Part shown: positions 54,299 to 63,487 of the stretch, in pieces
Layout: the number at the start of each line of letters is the position of its first letter
How positions within the stretch are numbered: position 1 is the first letter of the stretch
Source of the DNA: Myxococcaceae bacterium JPH2
Lineage (GTDB): Bacteria; Myxococcota; Myxococcia; Myxococcales; Myxococcaceae
Assembly (NCBI GenBank): GCA_016458225.1
Contig: JAEMGR010000009.1
Location: 124,001 to 188,000, forward strand
Length of the DNA stretch: 64,000 bases
Direction of reading: 5' to 3'
The notes under the pieces: model-generated
Databases searched by the model: none
What the model was told of the DNA's origin: nothing
What the model saw: the letters and a program-made list of their open reading frames with translations, nothing else
Translations under genes and position numbers: made by a program

Positions 54299-56204
54299 GC
54301 GCGGACTCCGTATGCACGGTCGGAAATACGCACCGTAACAGAGCCCCCTGGCCGGGAGGGCTCTCTGCTTCCAGGCGACCTCCGTGGGCCTCGACGATGG
54401 AGCGACTGATGGACAGCCCCATGCCGAGCCCGTTCTCCTTCGTCGAGTAGAACGGCTCGAAGATGAGGGCCAGCCGCGACGGCTCGATGCCCCCGCCCGA
54501 GTCCTGCACGCTCAGCTCCACCTGCCCCGGCCTCGGCTCGGCCGTGCGGACTCGCAGGTGGCGCTGGCCCGTGGGGACATCGGCCATGGCATCCATGGCG
54601 TTGACGAGCAGATTGAGCACCACCTGTTGAAGCTGGATTCCATCCCCCTGGACAGCGGGCAGCGACGGGGCCAGGGCCAGTTGCAACGTCGCGCCGCGCA
54701 GGTGGATGTCATTGGCCAACAGGCGCGCCACCTCGCCCACCAGGTCATTGAGCGAGTGAAGCTCCTGGCGCGGCTCGCCCCGCTTGAGCAGCGCGCGCAT
54801 GCGGTGGATGACTTCGCCCGCGCGCTGGTCGTCGGAGATGATGTCCCCCAGGGCCTCGCGCACCTCGCCCAGCGCCGCGGGGGTGGCGTTCAGCAGGCGG
54901 CGTGCGGCCTGGGCGTTGCTGAGGATCGCAGCCAGGGGCTGGTTGAGTTCATGCGCCAGCGAGGCGGTCAGCTCCCCCAAGGCAGCCACCCGGCTCACGT
55001 GGGCCAATTGGTCCAAGGCGCGACGTGCCTCCAGTTCAGCCAGCTTCTCCAGGCGTTGACGTTCCAGACTCTCGGCCTGGGCACGCATGCGCCGGCGACG
55101 CTCCACCACGAGCCCCCCAGCCACCAGCGCCTGCAGGCCGCTGATCGTCAGGGCCCCTAGCCCCCACCACCGATAGCGCTCCCAGAGCGTGGGCGCGTCG
55201 AAGGCGAGCAGCACCCCAGGAGGCACCCGTGCGCGGGGGATGTCCCAGCGCCGCAGTGCGCGGGCGTCGATCGTCAGCGTATCCACGGGAGCGGGCTTGA
55301 GTGGCGCGAGAAACTCCTCCTGCGCCCCACGCAATACTCGGGCTGTGAGCATGCCCAGGTGTTGGCCCACGGCCGCGTAGCTGACGAGTGCGCCGCCGAC
55401 GAACCCCAAGCCCAGGAGGGTGTCGTGCAGGGCGAAACAGGGCCGGTTGCTGGCGGAAAGCAACATGCGCGCGATCTCGCGCCCTACGAAAGGCCTCCCG
55501 CTGGGATCGGTCAGATAGGTGAACGTGAGGACCGCGGTGTCGTCCGGCAAGGTCCTCGCGCGCTCGAGCAGCTCAGCCAGAGGAAGGTTGCTCAAATCGA
55601 TGAGCGACAGCCCCCGCTGCGCGAGCAACGGTTGCAGCTCGCGCACCAGGTACTCCTGTTGCGCGCGCTCCCATGAACTGGATCCGTTGACGAGCGCCAA
55701 CCGACGTGTGCCGGGCAACAACTGCAAGGCCAGTTCCGCGGTGGCCCGCATGTCATAACGCAGCCAGATGCCAGCCACCCGCGCTGGACGCGGCTGTTTC
55801 TCCCAAAGCTGCGCATCCTCGGAGAGGACAACCATCGGGACATCCGGCCACAGCTCCCGGCGAAGCTGCAGGGCCACCTCGATGACATCGGAGCGAAAGG
55901 CAATGAGGGCATCTGGCCGACGCTCCCGGTACTTGGCCAGATACCAGGTGCGCAGGGCCTGTGCGTAGGCAGGCCCGCGAGCCCAACCCAGATCCAGGCT
56001 CTCCACATCCAGAGTGACCGGGCCACCCTGGGCCTCCCACAAAGACGAGCGGAGACTGGCGACGAGCGTCGCCATGGCGGGCAGCGCCGTGTCCTCGGGA
56101 ATGAACAGGAGCACGGACTTTTCGGCCGGACGTGCCTCCTGCGCCAGCGCCGAGGGGGACCACCCCGCGAGGAGGCCGCAGACCAAGACCATGCGCAAGG
56201 ACAT
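54255..56204 (-). CDS. Sensor histidine kinase with periplasmic ABC-substrate-binding-like sensor
   Basis: A 649-residue kinase. A signal peptide (about 1-22, SPSALAQ) precedes a periplasmic region of about 320 residues (LLFIPEDTALPAMATLVASL, VGREIARMLLSASNRPCFAL), which resembles the ABC-type sugar/TRAP-independent substrate-binding fold seen in some two-component sensors. One helix (about 345-366) leads to a coiled region and a HisKA domain with His418 (SLAHELNQPLAAIL), then a HATPase_c with N-box (VLNLLVNAMDAM) and G boxes (DSGGGI, GLGMGLSISRSI). It overlaps the response-regulator gene by 44 bp. The ligand is unknown. Confidence 0.92.
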   Translation of the reverse strand: MSLRMVLVCGLLAGWSPSALAQEARPAEKSVLLFIPEDTALPAMATLVASLRSSLWEAQGGPVTLDVESLDLGWARGPAYAQALRTWYLAKYRERRPDALIAFRSDVIEVALQLRRELWPDVPMVVLSEDAQLWEKQPRPARVAGIWLRYDMRATAELALQLLPGTRRLALVNGSSSWERAQQEYLVRELQPLLAQRGLSLIDLSNLPLAELLERARTLPDDTAVLTFTYLTDPSGRPFVGREIARMLLSASNRPCFALHDTLLGLGFVGGALVSYAAVGQHLGMLTARVLRGAQEEFLAPLKPAPVDTLTIDARALRRWDIPRARVPPGVLLAFDAPTLWERYRWWGLGALTISGLQALVAGGLVVERRRRMRAQAESLERQRLEKLAELEARRALDQLAHVSRVAALGELTASLAHELNQPLAAILSNAQAARRLLNATPAALGEVREALGDIISDDQRAGEVIHRMRALLKRGEPRQELHSLNDLVGEVARLLANDIHLRGATLQLALAPSLPAVQGDGIQLQQVVLNLLVNAMDAMADVPTGQRHLRVRTAEPRPGQVELSVQDSGGGIEPSRLALIFEPFYSTKENGLGMGLSISRSIVEAHGGRLEAESPPGQGALLRCVFPTVHTESAHDASPRHHLPRGRR

Positions 56205-56392
56205 GGTGGACACTTTGAAATTCAGAATCGCCGTGCCCCCATCGAGCGCGCAGTGGACAGGCCTGTCTACTCCCAATCCGGTCGCGGCGTCATCCGGGCG
56301 TCCATGCCACGTTAAGCAGTGCGCCAATGCCCGTGAGCGAGACGCGCGCGCGGTCGTCTGCCTCACCTGGACGCCTCATTCATGATGTTGCA

Positions 56393-57277
56393 TCAATCCG
56401 CGGTGGGGAGAGACCTCGCGAGGAACTCCGTGAGCATGGGGGCCACGACCTCGGGGCGCTCGTAGTGCGGCAGGTGCCCGGCGTCGTCGATGACCTGAAA
56501 TTGCGAATGAGGAAGGGCCGCGCGGACCTCTTCGGCGATGGGGAGTGGCGTGATTCGGTCGTCGCGTCCCCACAACAGCAGCGTGGGGACGCGGAGTCCG
56601 GCCACGCGGTGAAACGTCGGCGCCGCGGTGTGGATGGCCATGTGCCTCAATGTCGAGAGCAGCGCGTGGCCGAATCCCGCGATGCGCGTGGAGGGCAGGA
56701 AGCGAGCCTCGAGTTCTGAAACCAGCTCGGGGCGACGTGAATAGCCCGGCAGCCGGGCTCTCAGTTGCCGCTCGCCCATCACCGCGAAGAGGGCTTCCCC
56801 CAACACGGGCACATGCATGAGCCGAACCCCGAGCGACAGCTTCGTCCCAAAGCCATCCGGCGCGATGAGGCACAGGCTCCGGACGCGCTCGGGATTCCGA
56901 TCCACATACTGCACGGCCAGCAGTCCACCGAAGGCGAGTCCCACCAGATGCACCGGCGCGTGGAGCCCCAGCGCGGCCAGCAGCTCCGTGAGCTGCCGTT
57001 CATACAGCTCCGGGCCGTACTTCAGCTTCGGTCGGTCCGAGTGCCCTCGGCCCAACAGGTCGTAGCGCAGCACCTGGTGGCCCGCGCGCACGAGCGGCTC
57101 GACCAGGGGCTCCCAGACGAACAGCGGCAGGGTCGCCCCCGGAATCAACACCACCACGGTGCCGCCTTCAGGGCCGTCCAGCAGGTAGTGCGTGTTTCCA
57201 TCGCTGAGGGCAATGAATTGCCCCGGGGCCGTCGCTCGGAGATGCGCGTCGAGAGGAACTGACGAAGCGGTTCGCAT
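56393..57277 (-). CDS. Alpha/beta hydrolase-like protein with Ala at the nucleophile position
   Basis: A 294-residue alpha/beta hydrolase. The oxyanion strand VVVLIPGATLPLFVWEPLV, the motif YDLLGRGHSDRP, the acid LWGRDDRITP and the histidine DDAGHLPHYERP are all intact. The nucleophile elbow reads GLAFGG (113-118) where the family has G-x-S-x-G, so residue 115 is Ala. The codon is GCC, one base from TCC. As it stands the protein should not hydrolyse esters by the normal mechanism. Divergent from an AraC-type regulator 132 bp away. Confidence 0.88.
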   Translation of the reverse strand: MRTASSVPLDAHLRATAPGQFIALSDGNTHYLLDGPEGGTVVVLIPGATLPLFVWEPLVEPLVRAGHQVLRYDLLGRGHSDRPKLKYGPELYERQLTELLAALGLHAPVHLVGLAFGGLLAVQYVDRNPERVRSLCLIAPDGFGTKLSLGVRLMHVPVLGEALFAVMGERQLRARLPGYSRRPELVSELEARFLPSTRIAGFGHALLSTLRHMAIHTAAPTFHRVAGLRVPTLLLWGRDDRITPLPIAEEVRAALPHSQFQVIDDAGHLPHYERPEVVAPMLTEFLARSLPTAD

Positions 57278-57409
57278 GGCGAGTGAGTAGCGTCGGGGCC
57301 CATGCGGAGGAAGGGACCGCTCGCGACGAAGAAGGGACTTCTCGCGACACCTCGCGCGCTTGAGCCGAACCCGTGTTGTGCGTAGCGTCCGAGAGACGAG
57401 GGCATCGCC

Positions 57410-58426
57410 ATGGCCACCCCCACTGTCTCCACGACATTGCCCCGGCTCATCCTCGACGCGATCGCGGCGAAGGGCGTGAACGCCGATGCCCTGGCTCGCG
57501 ATGCTGGAGTGGATCGAGCACAACTGACGGACGCGCACGCGCGAGTCACCCTGCCCCGTGGCCACCTGCTCTGGGAGAAGGCGGCCGCGGCTGTCGGCGA
57601 CCCGCACTTCGGACTGCATCTGGCCAGGACATTCCAACCTGGCCAGTTCGACCTCTTCGATTATCTGTGTCGGACCGCCGAGACCCTCGGAGCGGGGCTC
57701 AGCCTCGCGAGCCGTCACTTGCGGTTGCTGCACGATGGCGCCGACCTCCAGCTCACCTTGACGGCGAGCCGCGCGACGCTCCGCTACCGCTGTCCGAATC
57801 GCCCTGCCGGGCCTGGGCGGCACGAGGCGGAGTTCACGCTCGCGCGGGTGCTGACGTTCGCGCGCGAGGCCACGGGCCAGCCGTTGAGCCCCTTCCAGGT
57901 GGGCTTCACCCACGCGGCCCCGCGCGGACAGGATGTCCTCGCCGAGGCCTTCGGCACGACGCGCCTGGCCTTCCGTCAGGAGTCCTGCACGCTCACGCTG
58001 CCCCGAGACCTCCTCTCCCTCCCCTTGCGCCATGCGGAGAGCGGACTGCACGCCCTCCTCCTGCGTCACGTGGACCTGCTGACGCGCGAGGCAACGCGCC
58101 CCGTGGGCTGGCGTGAGCAGCTCCAGGCCCACGTCGAAGAAGCCATGGAGCATGGGGAGCCGTTGCTCGCCCGCGTCTGCGCGCGCCTGGGAATGAGCCC
58201 GCGCGGACTCCAGCGCCGACTCAAGTCCGAGGGGCGGACCTTCCGCGAAGTGACCGAGGATGCCCGCCTGGAGAAGGCCCGCCGCCTGCTGGCTGACGAC
58301 TCGCTCAACGTTGAAGGGATCGCGCAACGGGTGGGCTACTCGGATGCACGGGCCCTGCGCCGCGCCTTCGAGCGCCGGACTGGGATGACCCCGGGGCGCT
58401 ACCGCCGGAGCACCTCCACCGCGTGA
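57410..58426 (+). CDS. AraC-family regulator with arabinose-binding-like N-terminal domain (OruR/ArgR type)
   Basis: A 338-residue regulator. Residues about 20-215 form the PF12625-type N-terminal domain found in OruR, GbdR-like and AphR-like regulators (LFDYLCRTAETLGAGLSLAS; VGFTHAAPRGQDVLAEAFG). The AraC HTH pair is at about 235-335 (VCARLGMSPRGLQRRLKSEG; LNVEGIAQRVGYSDARALRR; FERRTGMTPGRYRR). It is divergent from the hydrolase-like gene at 56393-57277, the most likely target. A hairpin follows 30 bp after the stop. Confidence 0.94.
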   Translation: MATPTVSTTLPRLILDAIAAKGVNADALARDAGVDRAQLTDAHARVTLPRGHLLWEKAAAAVGDPHFGLHLARTFQPGQFDLFDYLCRTAETLGAGLSLASRHLRLLHDGADLQLTLTASRATLRYRCPNRPAGPGRHEAEFTLARVLTFAREATGQPLSPFQVGFTHAAPRGQDVLAEAFGTTRLAFRQESCTLTLPRDLLSLPLRHAESGLHALLLRHVDLLTREATRPVGWREQLQAHVEEAMEHGEPLLARVCARLGMSPRGLQRRLKSEGRTFREVTEDARLEKARRLLADDSLNVEGIAQRVGYSDARALRRAFERRTGMTPGRYRRSTSTA

Positions 58427-58455
58427 GGCGGGGGCGGTACGGGCGCACTGTCACG

Positions 58456-58473
58456 AGGGAGTAGCGACTCCCT
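58456..58473 (+). terminator. Hairpin after the AraC-type gene
   Basis: A 7-bp perfect stem AGGGAGT/ACTCCCT around loop AGCG, 30 bp after the stop codon of the regulator gene. There is no clear T run, as is common in this GC-rich genome, so it is a probable but unproven terminator. Confidence 0.55.
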
Positions 58474-58523
58474 ATCGCCGTGCTCCTGGTGCTAGACCGG
58501 CACGGCTCACACCCTGGAACTCC

Positions 58524-59684
58524 ATGCCCCACGCCTCCTGTCATCACCTGTCGCCGTCCCTGACGGCTCGTGCCGTGCCCACTTTCCTGGGTGCGTACGC
58601 GCGCTTGATTTCCGCCGCCGTCTGCGCGGCGCTCCTCTCTGCCTGCGGAGGCGGAAGCAACTCCAATCCTGAGCCCGACCCGGGTGGCGCCTCTGGCGCA
58701 GCGGTGGTCACCACCTTGGCCGGCAGCACCACCGCAGGCAGCGCCAACGGCACGGGCGCGGCGGCCAGCTTCAAGGGCCCCATGGGCATCGCCACGGACA
58801 GCCAGGGCAACGTCTATGTGGCCGAGTTCAACAACCACCTCATCCGCAAGATCACCCCGGCGGGTGTTGTCACCACGCTGGCCGGCAGCGGCAGCAGCGG
58901 CAGCTCGAATGGGATGGGCACCGCCGCCAGCTTCAATTCCCCCAGTGGAGTGGCCGTCGACGCCTCGGGCAACGTCTATGTGGCCGACTCGTTCAACGGG
59001 ATGATCCGCAAGATCACCCCGGCGGGAATGGTCAGCACCATGGCCGGCAGCACCACCCCGGGCAACACCAACGCCACCGGCACGGCCGCCAGTTTCCGAG
59101 GCCCCCTCGGGGTGGCCGTGGACGCATCAGGCAACGTCTACGTGGCTGACTCCGGCAACAAGTTGATTCGCAAGATCACCCCGGCCGGCGTGGTCAGCAC
59201 CCTGGCCGGCAGCGGCGAATATGGCAGCACCAATGGCACCGGCACAGCCGCCAGCTTCTCGGGCCCCCGAGCGGTCGCCGTGGACTCCTCCGGCAACGTC
59301 TATGTGGCCGAGCCCTCCAGCAACCTGATCCGCAAGGTCACGGCGGCCGGAGTGGTCAGCACCCTGGTCGGCACTGGCGCCGTCGGCAGCGCGGACGGCA
59401 CCGGGACCGCCGCCAGCTTCGCGGATCCGATGGGCGTGACGGTGGATGCCTCGGGGAATGTCTTTGTCTCCAGCATCGCGGACAACCTGATCCGCAAGGT
59501 CACCTCCGCGGGCGTGGTCACGACCCTCGCGGGCAAGGCCGGAGTCGGCAGCAACGGCAGCGCGGATGGCACGGGCGCGGAGGCGCGCTTCAATCTGCCC
59601 CAAGCCGTGACCGTGGATGCCTCCGGAAATCTCTACGTGGCGGACTACGGCAACAACATGATCCGCAAGCTCCGTCTGCCCTGA
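58524..59684 (+). CDS. NHL-repeat beta-propeller lipoprotein
   Basis: A 386-residue exported protein with a long N-region, lipobox LLSAC (near residues 37-41) and a short Gly/Ser/Pro linker. Six NHL repeats of about 52-57 residues follow. Each has a blade of the form FxxPxGVAVDASGNVYVADS, then NLIRKITPAGVVSTLAGS, and together they would close a six-bladed propeller. The repeats are strongly alike, suggesting recent internal duplication. NHL propellers bind proteins, RNA or carbohydrates, and no catalytic signature is seen. Confidence 0.9.
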   Translation: MPHASCHHLSPSLTARAVPTFLGAYARLISAAVCAALLSACGGGSNSNPEPDPGGASGAAVVTTLAGSTTAGSANGTGAAASFKGPMGIATDSQGNVYVAEFNNHLIRKITPAGVVTTLAGSGSSGSSNGMGTAASFNSPSGVAVDASGNVYVADSFNGMIRKITPAGMVSTMAGSTTPGNTNATGTAASFRGPLGVAVDASGNVYVADSGNKLIRKITPAGVVSTLAGSGEYGSTNGTGTAASFSGPRAVAVDSSGNVYVAEPSSNLIRKVTAAGVVSTLVGTGAVGSADGTGTAASFADPMGVTVDASGNVFVSSIADNLIRKVTSAGVVTTLAGKAGVGSNGSADGTGAEARFNLPQAVTVDASGNLYVADYGNNMIRKLRLP

Positions 59685-59723
59685 AGCCATCGCCCATGCG
59701 CGGGCGCAGACAGCGGAAACAGG

Positions 59724-59750
59724 AGGACAGCTGCGGCGCGCAGCTGTCCT
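59724..59750 (+). terminator. Terminator hairpin after the NHL-repeat gene
   Basis: A perfect 12-bp stem, AGGACAGCTGCG (59724-59735) with CGCAGCTGTCCT (59739-59750), and a 3-base loop, 40 bp after the stop codon of the propeller gene. It is followed by aaacg without a T run. The stem strength makes a termination role likely. Confidence 0.75.
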
Positions 59751-60254
59751 AAACGACGGGTCGTGAATCTCGATCGGCTCGGAGGGTCAGCAGGCACAAG
59801 GCGAGCGGAGAAGTGGCAGGAACCCGCGCCGTTCAGCCTTGTGTGCGCAAGAACCAGAAGAAAGCAAACGAGCCCTGCCGCAAGGAGCGAAACAGCTGGG
59901 CCTGCGCAGTCGTGACCGCAGGGGGGCTCATTCGCTGGGGGAGAGGACTGACTGCCCGCTCACCGCGCGACGAGGCCTGGCGGTGCCCAAGGGTGCCGGG
60001 GCCCAGTCGCGCACGCAGGCCGCGCCCTGGCCCGAGCGCCAGCAGCCCCCTGGGGCGAGGGCACCCGGCCTTGAGCAGTCCTGAGCCGGCGAGAGCGCAT
60101 CGACGCGCAATGACAAACACGGGCCCGCCTGCGCCGCCATCAGGACCCCCACCTGGTGCTGGACGGCATCTGCTGGGTGCTCCGTACGCGTGTGCCTTGG
60201 CCCCCATTCGACCAACCATGGAAGTCAATACTACAGCGCTGAAGGTGAAAGGGT
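59751..60254. other. Intergenic region without recognisable gene
   Basis: About 500 bp between the propeller terminator and the F-box-like gene. Open frames on both strands are Pro/Arg/Gly-rich, lack ribosome sites and resemble no family. No tRNA fold, repeat array or strong promoter could be identified; the region probably holds the promoter of the gene at 60255, with gtgaaaggg just before its ATG. Confidence 0.6.
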
Positions 60255-62138
60255 ATGATGCAGGCCCTTCCCCGGACTCCCATGTTCGACCTCATCCTCA
60301 AGCTGCCATACGAAGTCCAGCAGCTCATCCTCTCCTATCTGGCTCCTCGAGAACACGCGGCCCTCGCCATCGCCATCGAGGGCACACAGGACGAGGACAA
60401 CGAGCAGCGGATTGAAGCCTTCCTCCACCCTGGTCCCGCGCGTCGGATCCGAGCCCCGCAGCGGATGGACGGGGCCTTCATCAACTTCCTGCTGGGAGGG
60501 CTGAGCACCGGCTTCATGAACCTGAAGGACTTTCCGGAGCTTCGGCAGGCACTCCGACTGCTCACGGGCGATGCCCACATGGCCTTCTCGGGCTTCTACC
60601 GACTCTGCGTGGACCGGCAGGCGGAACTCGAGCGGGGCGGGGCCTTGCCCTTCTCGACGGCTGTCGCCCGGTGGCTGCCTCGCAGGGAGATGCACCGGAA
60701 GCTGTCGGGCACGGTGACGCGCTCCTTCCAGACCACGGGCGGCGGCGGCGACCGACCGGCGTTTCGCGGGGGCAACGCGCTGGAGCGGTTGTTCGTCGAG
60801 CACGGGGACCTCACCAGTTGGGTGGATGCCCTCATCCTCCTGACGCAGTACCGCAAGCGCATGTTCTGGACCAACCTGCAGGAGAACGCGGGCCTCTCCC
60901 ACGCGAACCGGGATGGAACCAGCTACCACACGTTCACCCAGCTCTTCCTAGCCAAGCCGGACCGCACGATCCCCAGCTGCGTGTGGTTCCACAATGACAA
61001 GTCCAGTGACGGAGGAGGCGCCACGCGCGTGGTGAGCTTCTACGACACCCAAAAAGGGACCCTGCTTGTCACGACGCCGAAGTTCATCGCCGGCCACCTC
61101 GACGCCATGGAGATCCTGGATGCTTCCTACGAGGAGGTCTACCAGATGCTGCGGCTCATGCGCCGCCTGCCCCCCTTCTGCAACGGCGACCCAGACGTCC
61201 TGCTCGCGACCTACCTGCTCTCCTTCCTCAATGGCAATGTGGGCACGGTCCTGCGCAGACAGCCCGGGCTCGATGGCACCCTTTGTCTGCGCAGAGCGAA
61301 GGTCAAGAAGCTGCTCAACACGCGCTCCTTCCGGATCGCGGACGTCACACTCACCATCGATCAGGCCTGCCTGACCGCGCTGTCCATCCTGTTCCTGACC
61401 GAGCCCCGGCACGCCATGCCGCTGTGGACGTCCAACTACGATGCGCTGTGCTGCATCGCGGAGGGGACGCTGACCTTCGACGACATCTTCGGGTGTCCGA
61501 TGATTTTCGACGCCTCCAGCGGAGTGCTGATGCTCCAGCACGATGACGAGGGCTCCATCGGGCGTCTGCTCTCGTCGAACAACACCGCGGCGACTTATAC
61601 GGACCCGAGCGTCCGGCATACGCGCAAGCTCAAGGAGCTGATCATGCCGGTGACCGAGCTCTTCATCAAACACGGCATGTTCGACGTCATCGCCCAGCTC
61701 ACGCCCCTGCTCGTCGACGAGATGACCGAGTATCGACGGGTGAATGAGATTGGCTCGGTCCTGCCCCCCTCGCTTCCCTGGTACGACCCCATCTCCGACG
61801 CGACCCAGGATCTGTCGTATGAGCAAGAGCAGCCCTGGAGCGGAAAGGGAAGGAAGCCCAAGCCACTCAAGGTGGTCCCACTCGGCTGGGACGGTGTGCT
61901 ACCGAACAAGGACACGCGAAAGAAGTCCAACGCCGTGGTGAGGTCCATGGGTAGCACGCTGGACTCCTGGGGCCGGAAGAACCACGTCGCAATGCGCCAG
62001 CAGGAGCGATTCTCCCAGGCGCGACAGCTCACCGTCCTCGCGCCGGTGTTGAAGATCCTCCTCTTGCGGCTGCTGCGCGGGCGCAACGCGCCCCTGCTGG
62101 AGAAGCTCCTCATGCTCGCGCAGCAGCTGTCCGAATAG
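60255..62138 (+). CDS. Large protein with F-box-like N-terminus, unknown function
   Basis: A 627-residue soluble protein with no signal peptide or membrane helix. Residues 10-41 (LPYEVQQLILSYLAPREH at the core) match the eukaryotic F-box pattern LPxEhhxxILxYLxxxxh, an unusual domain in bacteria. The remaining sequence has no motif I recognise. It includes a Gly-rich loop (TTGGGGDRP), several Cys near DALCCIAEG, and a Lys/Arg-rich C-terminal third that ends in hydrophobic heptad-like helices (VLKILLLRLLRGRNAPLLEK). The start ATGATG has gtgaaaggg upstream. The next gene, on the same strand 155 bp later, encodes a glutamine-amidotransferase-like protein; the two may work together, which is inference. 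Confidence 0.75.
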   Translation: MMQALPRTPMFDLILKLPYEVQQLILSYLAPREHAALAIAIEGTQDEDNEQRIEAFLHPGPARRIRAPQRMDGAFINFLLGGLSTGFMNLKDFPELRQALRLLTGDAHMAFSGFYRLCVDRQAELERGGALPFSTAVARWLPRREMHRKLSGTVTRSFQTTGGGGDRPAFRGGNALERLFVEHGDLTSWVDALILLTQYRKRMFWTNLQENAGLSHANRDGTSYHTFTQLFLAKPDRTIPSCVWFHNDKSSDGGGATRVVSFYDTQKGTLLVTTPKFIAGHLDAMEILDASYEEVYQMLRLMRRLPPFCNGDPDVLLATYLLSFLNGNVGTVLRRQPGLDGTLCLRRAKVKKLLNTRSFRIADVTLTIDQACLTALSILFLTEPRHAMPLWTSNYDALCCIAEGTLTFDDIFGCPMIFDASSGVLMLQHDDEGSIGRLLSSNNTAATYTDPSVRHTRKLKELIMPVTELFIKHGMFDVIAQLTPLLVDEMTEYRRVNEIGSVLPPSLPWYDPISDATQDLSYEQEQPWSGKGRKPKPLKVVPLGWDGVLPNKDTRKKSNAVVRSMGSTLDSWGRKNHVAMRQQERFSQARQLTVLAPVLKILLLRLLRGRNAPLLEKLLMLAQQLSE

Positions 62139-62223
62139 GTCCGCGCCCTGCCCTTCCGCGGGCCCAGGGCGGCGCGCGGTGAAGGGCGCTCCTGGCGCAC
62201 GCATACAATCGCTCCCGACAGGC

Positions 62224-62241
62224 ACGCAGGACCTCCTGCGT
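62224..62241 (+). terminator. Hairpin between the F-box-like and amidotransferase-like genes
   Basis: ACGCAGG/CCTGCGT, a 7-bp stem with loop ACCT, followed by cctttc. It lies 86 bp after the F-box-like stop and 52 bp before the next ATG. It may terminate the first transcript or attenuate read-through into the second gene. Confidence 0.5.
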
Positions 62242-62293
62242 CCTTTCATGAGCCCACGGCAGAGCAGAGATTCCCCCTCAGGAGACGAGGCAC

Positions 62294-63487
62294 ATGCCCC
62301 AAGCAAGGGTGCTGATTTCGCGAGGCTCCGCCGACGGCGGATGGGCGACGGACGTCGCGCAAGCGCTGGTGGACACGGATGGACAGGTCACCGTGGACAT
62401 CCTCTCCACCAACGAGTTCAACACCACCGAAGGCAGTCCTCGGGGACAGATCATCCGCATGTCCCAGGTTGCCCAGATCGGTCAAACCTTCGCGCCCACT
62501 CCCCAGGCCACGGCCCCACTGCTCGCGAGCTTCGCGGGCATCCTCGCGAACAACCAAGCCGTGGATGGCTCCCTGGCCGTGGCGTACAGCGCCTGCACCC
62601 GGCTGCTGGCCGACTACACCCACGTGGCGGTGCCACCCACGGGCGCGGGAACGATTCCCATGGCGATGCATGACTATGCCATCGCGCCCATCAGGAGGCT
62701 CAGGCACGCGCTCCGGCGCTTCCCCAACCTCCAGCCCAATCCTGACCTCCACCAGGTGAACCTGGGCGCGCCTGGCGAGCAGTTCCTCTCCCCCTGGTTG
62801 CAATTCGACGTCGGGCAGTATGGCCGTTCGCTGCTGATCGAGATGTGCCTGATCACCGCGGCCTACCGGAGAGGGATGCCTATCTACGCCACCTGTCATG
62901 GAGCCCAGTTGATGTGGTTCATGCTCGGCGGACGGCTGCACCGGATCCCCACCTCGATGCAAAACCGGGGGTGGAGGGCGGGAGGGACCTCGGTCTCCAT
63001 CTCGGGCGGGATGATGCGCGTGCGAACGCTGAACCCCAACAACAGCAAGCAGCACTACTTCCGCAACCCCACCGGGCCCAACCTTGGCCGCACCCGGAGG
63101 AATGCTCATGAATGGGTGGAGGGTGAGAGCAGCCCCCAGGCGCCCATGACCTTGCCCGAAGTGCAGTCTCGGGGCCGGATGCGCCAGCTGATGAAGAACA
63201 TCCGCCAGTTCGACTTCCAGCATGCGTCGTACATGGTTGGCGACCTTCCCGAGGTCCAGGCGGAGTTGGAGCCGCACCCCCTCGTGCGGTGTCCGCCCCC
63301 AGGCGGAATGAACGCGGTAGGGCTGCTCCCCACGGACCTGCCCGGCATCGTGGGGGCGTATCAGATCAAGTCGGTCTACGCGTTCCAGCACCATCCTCAC
63401 AAGGTCGCGCAAGTGGACCCGGAGGCCCGCGCCTTCCTGCGCGGATGGCTGGGCCTCCAGGCAAGCTTCAGCATTCCCTGGATCTAA
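62294..63487 (+). CDS. Class I glutamine-amidotransferase-like (peptidase C26-like) protein
   Basis: A 397-residue protein. The central nucleophile elbow is PIYATCHGAQLMWFMLGG with Cys201, as in class I glutamine amidotransferases and gamma-glutamyl hydrolases such as PuuD. The C-terminal catalytic-His region is VYAFQHHPHKVAQVDPEA (His366/His367), but the usual HPE glutamate is replaced by His, so the third triad member is uncertain. The first 130 residues and a region at about 215-300 are longer than in PuuD (254 residues). No signal peptide. It follows the F-box-like gene on the same strand; a shared gamma-glutamyl or amide substrate is speculative. Confidence 0.75.
   Translation: MPQARVLISRGSADGGWATDVAQALVDTDGQVTVDILSTNEFNTTEGSPRGQIIRMSQVAQIGQTFAPTPQATAPLLASFAGILANNQAVDGSLAVAYSACTRLLADYTHVAVPPTGAGTIPMAMHDYAIAPIRRLRHALRRFPNLQPNPDLHQVNLGAPGEQFLSPWLQFDVGQYGRSLLIEMCLITAAYRRGMPIYATCHGAQLMWFMLGGRLHRIPTSMQNRGWRAGGTSVSISGGMMRVRTLNPNNSKQHYFRNPTGPNLGRTRRNAHEWVEGESSPQAPMTLPEVQSRGRMRQLMKNIRQFDFQHASYMVGDLPEVQAELEPHPLVRCPPPGGMNAVGLLPTDLPGIVGAYQIKSVYAFQHHPHKVAQVDPEARAFLRGWLGLQASFSIPWI

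Noticed and set aside
59813-60415. A 200-codon plus-strand frame before the F-box-like gene
   Set aside because: Pro/Arg/Ser-rich composition, no homology, no ribosome site, and it overlaps the well-supported start at 60255.
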